Notes under the pieces: model-generated
Databases searched by the model: none
What the model was told of the DNA's origin: nothing
The model's input: the letters and a program-made list of their open reading frames with translations, nothing else
Origin: JAHWJR01 sp035942035
Lineage (GTDB): Bacteria; Actinomycetota; Acidimicrobiia; Acidimicrobiales; CADCSY01
Length of the DNA stretch: 28,847 nt
Assembly: GCA_035942035.1 (NCBI GenBank)
Contig: DASZDK010000005.1
Location: 1 to 28,847 of the forward strand
Direction: 5' to 3'
Made by a program: the position numbers and the translations under genes
Part shown: positions 24,747-28,847 of the stretch, piece after piece
Numbering within the stretch: the first letter of the stretch is position 1
How the letters are laid out: every line of letters starts with the position of its first letter

Positions 24747-25313
24747 ATGAACACCAAAGAGGTGCAGACGGCGCTACGGGACCTGGGCTGGCCCATCGGC
24801 GTGGACGGGGCCTTCGGGCCGGCCACCCGCCAGGCGGTGCTGGACTTCCAGCAGGGCTTCTCGCATCACGATCTGCTCGTCGACGGGTTCGCCGGCCCGC
24901 AGACCCACGAGGCGCTGCGTCACTGTCTCGGCGCCGGCGGGAGATGCGGTAGCCACTTCGCCTTCCGGGAGTTCAAGTCGAAGGGCGACGGGTGGATCAA
25001 GGTGCACCGAGAGCTGGTTCGTGCCCTCGACGGGTACCGACAGCGCTACGGGCCCACGAACATCGTGAGCGGGCACCGGGACCTGGGTCACAACCAGAAG
25101 GTGGGCGGGGCCAAGAACTCCCAGCACCTGTACGGGACCGCGGTAGACATCCCCGCGGTGGCCTCAGTCGCTGCCGTGGAGCGCCTGGGGTTGTTCTCGG
25201 GTATCGGCTACCGGGCTCGGGACGGGATGGTGGTGCACGTCGACGTGCGCCACGCCGCCATCAACACCACCGGAGGCTCGCCGGCGACACCGACCACCTG
25301 GAAGTACGGCTGA
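24747..25313 (+). CDS. Peptidoglycan-binding M15-type D,D-peptidase
   Basis: A 188-residue zinc peptidase. Residues 3-60 are a PG_binding_1 domain (VQTALRDLGWPIGVDGAFGPATRQAVLDFQQGF). Residues 68-172 match the peptidase M15_3 group: FAFREFKSKGDGWIKVHRELVRAL, IVSGHRDLGHNQKVGGAKNSQHLYGTAVDI and HVDVR. The zinc ligands are H127 and D134 (HxxxxxxD) and H164. Such enzymes cut the peptide cross-links or terminal D-Ala of peptidoglycan. Like the lysozyme it has no signal peptide. Together the two would cut glycan and peptide bonds, as endolysin pairs do. Its stop is followed by a 161-nt gap before comEA. Confidence 0.88.
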   Translation: MNTKEVQTALRDLGWPIGVDGAFGPATRQAVLDFQQGFSHHDLLVDGFAGPQTHEALRHCLGAGGRCGSHFAFREFKSKGDGWIKVHRELVRALDGYRQRYGPTNIVSGHRDLGHNQKVGGAKNSQHLYGTAVDIPAVASVAAVERLGLFSGIGYRARDGMVVHVDVRHAAINTTGGSPATPTTWKYG

Positions 25314-25369
25314 GCGGCGCACCCGGCTGACCGCACGGCTCCCGGCGGATGAGAGGGGAGGCAGCCAGC

Positions 25370-25381
25370 CCGGTGCACCGG
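25370..25381. promoter_or_regulatory. CCGGTGCACCGG 12-bp palindrome upstream of comEA
   Basis: A perfect 12-bp palindrome, with its 8-bp core GGTGCACC at 25372-25379. The core is repeated at 25422-25429, exactly 50 bp downstream, and the two flank the putative comEA -10 box. An operator or, less likely, a terminator for the upstream gene. Confidence 0.45.
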
Positions 25382-25412
25382 TGAACTGCTGGTGACCGTG
25401 CCGTGCGGGCCC

Positions 25413-25418
25413 TAGGCT
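25413..25418 (+). promoter_or_regulatory. Candidate -10 box of the comEA operon
   Basis: TAGGCT would start transcription near 25425, giving a leader of about 50 nt. The second GGTGCACC (25422-25429) lies over this start point. A weak -35 (GGTGAC, 25391-25396) is 16 nt upstream. Confidence 0.4.
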
Positions 25419-25464
25419 CTCGGTGCACCTCGGCACCGCTTCCCCGGCGCACTCCTCAGCTCCT

Positions 25465-25469
25465 GGGAG
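25465..25469 (+). promoter_or_regulatory. Ribosome binding site of comEA
   Basis: GGGAG lies 5 nt before GTG 25475. It decides the start, since the frame is open further upstream but that part is not protein-like and lies across the promoter. Confidence 0.6.
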
Positions 25470-25474
25470 CCAAC

Positions 25475-26164
25475 GTGGCCGAGTCCCCTGCCGCAGAAGA
25501 CCCGTCCCCCGACGCGCTGGCGCCCGCCGGCTGGCGCGAGCGGATCGAACTGCTCACCGGGCCCACGCCCTTGGGCCCTACCCGGATGGCGGCCGGTGCC
25601 GTCACCGCCGTGGTGGCGGTGGTGGCGATCGTGCTCCTCCTGCGAGGCCCGGCGCCGCCCCCTGAGCTCAGCCTCCCTCTCGCCGGCGGGCCCGACGACC
25701 CGGCGGTCACCACGACCACCACCACGGCCGCGCCTGCCGAGGTTGTGGCCCACGCCGCCGGCGCCGTGCGAGAACCGGGCGTCTACCGCCTCGATTCGGC
25801 CGCCCGGGTGGCCGACCTCGTGGAGGCCGCCGGCGGCGCCCTCGAGGACGGTGACCTCGATCGACTGAATCTGGCCGCTCCTCTCACCGACGGCGAGCGG
25901 GTGTACGTGCCCCGGCTGGGCGAGCCGGCCCCGGAGGTGGGCACCGCCGGCGGGGCGGCCGAGGAGGCCGGCCGACTGGTCGACGTCAACACCGCCGGCG
26001 CCGAGGAGCTCGAAGCGCTGCCGGGCGTGGGCCCGGCGACGGCCAAGGCCATCCTCGATGAGCGAGAGCGACGGGGGCACTTCGCCACGGTGGACGACCT
26101 GCTGGACGTGCGGGGCATCGGCCCGGCCAAGCTCGAGGCACTGCGCGACCAGGTGAAGGTGTGA
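25475..26164 (+). CDS. comEA: ComEA-like DNA-binding competence protein
   Basis: A 229-residue membrane-anchored DNA receptor for natural transformation. It has one transmembrane helix (about 38-57, AAGAVTAVVAVVAIVLLL), a Pro/Thr-rich linker (58-88), a SLBB domain (about 89-148, VVAHAAGAVREPGVYRLDSAARVADLVEAAGG) and a C-terminal double helix-hairpin-helix DNA-binding domain (168-229, LVDVNTAGAEELEALPGVGPATAKAILDERER, then FATVDDLLDVRGIGPAKLEALRDQV). This is the standard order for Gram-positive ComEA. GTG 25475 is chosen because of the GGGAG site. comEC follows 40 nt downstream, confirming the assignment. Confidence 0.94.
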   Translation: MAESPAAEDPSPDALAPAGWRERIELLTGPTPLGPTRMAAGAVTAVVAVVAIVLLLRGPAPPPELSLPLAGGPDDPAVTTTTTTAAPAEVVAHAAGAVREPGVYRLDSAARVADLVEAAGGALEDGDLDRLNLAAPLTDGERVYVPRLGEPAPEVGTAGGAAEEAGRLVDVNTAGAEELEALPGVGPATAKAILDERERRGHFATVDDLLDVRGIGPAKLEALRDQVKV

Positions 26165-26204
26165 GCCGGCGGCACCGGGGGCCGGCACCGACGGGATCGG
26201 CGCC

Positions 26205-28031
26205 GTGAGCGATCGAACGGCCTGCGCCCTTGCCGTGGCCGTGTGCGCCGGCGCCTGGCTGGCGGGGGGGGTGCCGCTCGCTCCCGCGGCGGCGGCCGTG
26301 GCCCTCGCCCTGGCCCTGCGCCGGCCCTGGCTGGTGGTGGCCGGCGCCGCCCTGCTGGCCTCGGCGCTGGGGGCTCGGGCCGAGGCTGGCCTGGACCCGC
26401 CGCCTCCCGGTCACGTCGTGCACGGCGAGGTGGTGCTCGTCTCGGATCCTGTCGAGACCCGGGGCGCGCTGCGCGTCGACGTCCGGGTCGGCCGGCGCCG
26501 GGTGGAGGCGTGGGCCCGGGGTGAGGCGGCGGCGGCCCTGCGTCCCCGGTTGGCGGGCGAGCGGGTGGAGGTCCGGGGACGCCTGCGGGCGCCCTCGCCT
26601 GAGGCCCGTCCTCGGCTCGCTCGGCGCCACGTGGGCGCCCGCATGAGCGTCGACGAGGTGGGGGAGTGGCGTCCGGGCGATCCCGCCAGCCGGGTGGCCA
26701 ACGGCCTGCGCCGGACGCTGGTGCGGGGAGCGGCGCCGCTGGCCGGCGACCGCCGCGCCCTGCTCACCGGCTTCGTCCTCGGTGACGACCGCGAGCAGTC
26801 GCCCGCCGTGGCCGACGACTTCCGCGCCGCCGGCCTGACCCATCTGCTGGCGGTCTCGGGCCAGAACGTGGCCTTCGTGCTCGTCCTGTGCCGCCCCCTC
26901 CTGAGGCGGCTGAGCCTGCGAAGCCGGTGGCTGGCCACCCTCGGCGCCATCGCCTTCTTCGGGCTGGTCACCCGGTGGGAGCCCTCGGTGCTGCGGGCCT
27001 CGGCCATGGCGGCACTGGCGTGCACCGCCTCGGGGCTGGGGCGACCGGCGTCGGGGCGGCGGCTGCTGGCGCTGGCCGTGGCCGGGGTGGTGCTGGTCGA
27101 CCCGCTCCTGGTGCGTTCAGTGGCCTTCCAGCTGTCGGTGGGTGCGTCGGCGGGGATCCTCACGCTGGCCCAGCCGCTGGCGCTGCGCCTGCCCGGCCCC
27201 CGGTGGCTGGCCGAGGTCCTCGCCGTCACCCTTGCTGCCCAGCTGGGCGTGGCCCCCGTGCTCGTCCCCGTCTTCGGCGGCCTGCCGGTGGCCTCGGTGC
27301 CGGCCAACCTGCTGGCGGTCCCCGCTGCGGGGCCGCTCATGGCCTGGGGGCTCACCGCCGGCCTGGCCGCCGGCGCGCTGGGCCCGCCCGCCGACGGCGT
27401 GCTCCACCTGCCCACCGCGGTGCTGGTGGCGTGGGTGGCGGCGGTGGCCCGATGGGGGGCGTCGCTGCCCCTGGGGCGCATCGAGGCCGCCCACCTGGTG
27501 GCACTGATGGCGGTGGTCGTCGGCGGGCTGGCGTGCCGCCGGCGCCGGCCCCTGGCCGTCCCCGTCGCCGCCGTGGGCGCCACGCTGGTGGTGCTGGCGC
27601 CGGCACTGGCGCCACCGAAGGGGCCCCTCGAGGGCGTGCCGGTGGCCTACGGGGCCGTGGTGTGGCGGTCGTCGGGCGCGGTGGTGCTGGTCCTCGACGG
27701 CGCCGACGGGGGCCGCCTGCTCGAAGGCCTCCGGGCCGAGGCGATCCCCCGGGTCGACGTCGTGGTGGCCCGGCGGGGCAGCCGTCCCGCCGCCGCCACG
27801 GTGGCCCTGTTGCGGGGCCGCCTGCCCGTGGGGGCGGTCATGGCCCCGGAAGATCATCGCATCCGCGATGCCCTGGTGCCCGCCGCCGGGGCGGTGGTGC
27901 GAGCCGGCGACCTGCGCATCCACGTGCTCGCCACCCGGCCCACCCTCGAGGTGGAGGTCTCCCGAGCACCGCCACCTCCGGCCCCGATCTCGGTGACGGC
28001 GGGGGGAGGCGCCGGCGTAGGGTCGCCTTGA
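26205..28031 (+). CDS. comEC: ComEC/Rec2 DNA-uptake channel protein with motif-poor C-terminus
   Basis: A 608-residue polytopic membrane protein that forms the channel for single-stranded DNA in transformation. The first 60 residues hold two or three helices, followed by an OB-like segment (about 70-150). The Competence domain starts near 180 with RRALLTGFVLGDDREQSPAVADDFRAAGLTHLLAVSGQNVAFVLVL, the family signature, and continues with many helices to about 470. The last 137 residues (472-608) correspond in place to the metallo-beta-lactamase domain. They align only loosely (VVWRSSGAVVLVLDGAD...RVDVVVARRGSRPAAATVALL) and have no HxHxDH or other metal ligands. GTG 26205 is the start; the stop overlaps the next ATG by one base. 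Confidence 0.93.
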   Translation: MSDRTACALAVAVCAGAWLAGGVPLAPAAAAVALALALRRPWLVVAGAALLASALGARAEAGLDPPPPGHVVHGEVVLVSDPVETRGALRVDVRVGRRRVEAWARGEAAAALRPRLAGERVEVRGRLRAPSPEARPRLARRHVGARMSVDEVGEWRPGDPASRVANGLRRTLVRGAAPLAGDRRALLTGFVLGDDREQSPAVADDFRAAGLTHLLAVSGQNVAFVLVLCRPLLRRLSLRSRWLATLGAIAFFGLVTRWEPSVLRASAMAALACTASGLGRPASGRRLLALAVAGVVLVDPLLVRSVAFQLSVGASAGILTLAQPLALRLPGPRWLAEVLAVTLAAQLGVAPVLVPVFGGLPVASVPANLLAVPAAGPLMAWGLTAGLAAGALGPPADGVLHLPTAVLVAWVAAVARWGASLPLGRIEAAHLVALMAVVVGGLACRRRRPLAVPVAAVGATLVVLAPALAPPKGPLEGVPVAYGAVVWRSSGAVVLVLDGADGGRLLEGLRAEAIPRVDVVVARRGSRPAAATVALLRGRLPVGAVMAPEDHRIRDALVPAAGAVVRAGDLRIHVLATRPTLEVEVSRAPPPPAPISVTAGGGAGVGSP

Positions 28032-28847
28032 TGCGGCTCGTCCTCGGTGTGCGCACCTACGACCTGACGACGAGGGCACTCGTCATGGGCGTGCTCGACG
28101 CCGCTGGCCGTGGCTTGGCCTCCGACTCCGGTGCTGCCCCCGTCGACGCCTACCTGGCACGGGCGGAGCGGCTGGTCGACGATGGTGCCGACCTGCTGGA
28201 GGTGGGCACCGTCACGGTGACGCCAGTGGCGCCCCAGCTCTCCGAGCCCGAGGAGCTCGACGTGGTCGTCCCGCTGGTCGACGCCCTGGCTGCCGCCGTC
28301 GGCGTGCCCGTGGCGTGTGCCACCACGCGTGCCTCGGTGGCCCGGGCCGCGTACGCCGCCGGGGCGGTGGTCGGCGACGATCCCAGTGGCTTCTCCGACC
28401 CCGGCTACCTCCCCGCCGCGGTGGTGGCCGGCGCGTCGGTGGTGGCCCGCCACCCCGCCGCCGCCCGAGGTGCGCCCAGCCCTCCTTGCGGCACCGACGA
28501 CGTGGTGAGCCAGGTGCGGGCGTTCCTGGGCGAGCAGGGGGGGCGGGCCGAGAAGGCGGGTCTGCCCCGGGAGCGGATCGTGCTCGACGCCGGTGTGGAC
28601 GGGCTGGCGGCGACGGAGCAGTCCCTGGAGCTGCTGCGGGCGTCGCCGTTCCTGGCCGAGCTGGGCTACCCACTGGCGTCGGCATTGGGATCCGGCTCGG
28701 CGGGGCCGGCGGACGAGCGCTCCGACGATGCACGGGCGACCACCGCCGCCGCCGCCGCCCTCGCCGTCGTCGGAGGCTGCCGGGTGTTGCGGACCTCCGA
28801 CGTGCGCACCGCCCGACGTGTCGCCGACGTGCTGGCGGCCATCCTGG
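28031..28847 (+). CDS. Dihydropteroate synthase-like protein, 3' end outside window
   Basis: The frame from ATG 28031 is open to the window end (272 codons). It shows a DHPS-like TIM-barrel pattern: LVMGVLDAAGRGLASDSG in place of VMGILNVTPDSFSDGG, DGADLLEVGTVTVTP in place of GADIIDIGGESTRPG, then LSEPEELDVVVPLVDALA, VVGDDPSGFSDPGYL, and ERIVLDAGVD in place of IILDPGIGFGK. The usual pterin and phosphate residues are mostly gone: Asn of the first loop, the DT pair on strand 3, the Asn of ND-x-SG, the Lys of GFGK and the SRK loop (here ALGSGSAGP). It is probably not an active DHPS and may be a FolP2-like paralogue with another role. Its ATG overlaps the comEC stop (TGATG), so the genes are coupled. 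Confidence 0.72.
   Translation, partial: MRLVLGVRTYDLTTRALVMGVLDAAGRGLASDSGAAPVDAYLARAERLVDDGADLLEVGTVTVTPVAPQLSEPEELDVVVPLVDALAAAVGVPVACATTRASVARAAYAAGAVVGDDPSGFSDPGYLPAAVVAGASVVARHPAAARGAPSPPCGTDDVVSQVRAFLGEQGGRAEKAGLPRERIVLDAGVDGLAATEQSLELLRASPFLAELGYPLASALGSGSAGPADERSDDARATTAAAAALAVVGGCRVLRTSDVRTARRVADVLAAIL

Noticed and set aside
23948..25313. Full prophage
   Set aside because: No integrase, terminase, capsid, tail, holin or attachment repeats are visible; only the two lytic enzymes are present.

Overview
This 28.8 kb window is very GC-rich and densely packed. It looks like a chromosomal segment of a high-GC actinomycete, most likely class Acidimicrobiia or a close relative. That placement is inferred from codon use, F420-type oxidoreductases (a PPOX/FDOR split-barrel protein and a Rv1855c-like LLM protein), a PAC2 protein, a class II DAHP synthase and frequent leaderless-type starts. 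No rRNA, insertion sequence, integrase or CRISPR array is visible.

Layout, left to right. (1) The 3' part of proA (proline synthesis), then a tightly overlapping trio: MoxR ATPase, CoxE-like VWA protein, histidine phosphatase. (2) A minus-strand block 4.1-8.6 kb, transcribed sigma factor, FDOR/PPOX protein, class II DAHP synthase, GH15 enzyme. (3) A divergent intergenic region, then a plus-strand NAD operon pncA-pncB-nadD-rsfS followed by an LLM oxidoreductase. The first three genes overlap, and rsfS appears to start at a CTG inside the nadD stop. (4) A minus-strand group: Asp-box propeller protein with a DG-coding microsatellite, alpha/beta hydrolase, tRNA-Ala(GGC), leuS. (5) A plus-strand pair: SBP56/methanethiol-oxidase-like protein and a His-rich membrane protein, closed by a perfect hairpin. 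(6) A 20-25 kb stretch mixing housekeeping-type genes (PAC2, CnoX-like thioredoxin) with two decayed genes and a pair of peptidoglycan-degrading enzymes (T4-type lysozyme and M15 peptidase). Both enzymes carry an N-terminal peptidoglycan-binding domain and lack a signal peptide. (7) comEA-comEC followed by a DHPS-like gene that runs off the window. ComEC has a C-terminal region without metallo-beta-lactamase motifs, and the DHPS-like protein has lost most canonical substrate residues.

The NAD operon encodes the steps from nicotinamide to nicotinate, nicotinate mononucleotide and deamido-NAD. comEA/comEC would provide DNA uptake across the envelope. The MoxR/VWA pair is a classic chaperone-type module with unknown client. 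The best candidates for something undescribed are the signal-less lysozyme/peptidase pair with its GGGACA-repeat promoter region, the SBP56-linked membrane protein, and the catalytically altered DHPS-like and ComEC proteins. Several genes have a TAnnnT box 6-8 nt before the start codon, which suggests widespread leaderless transcription.
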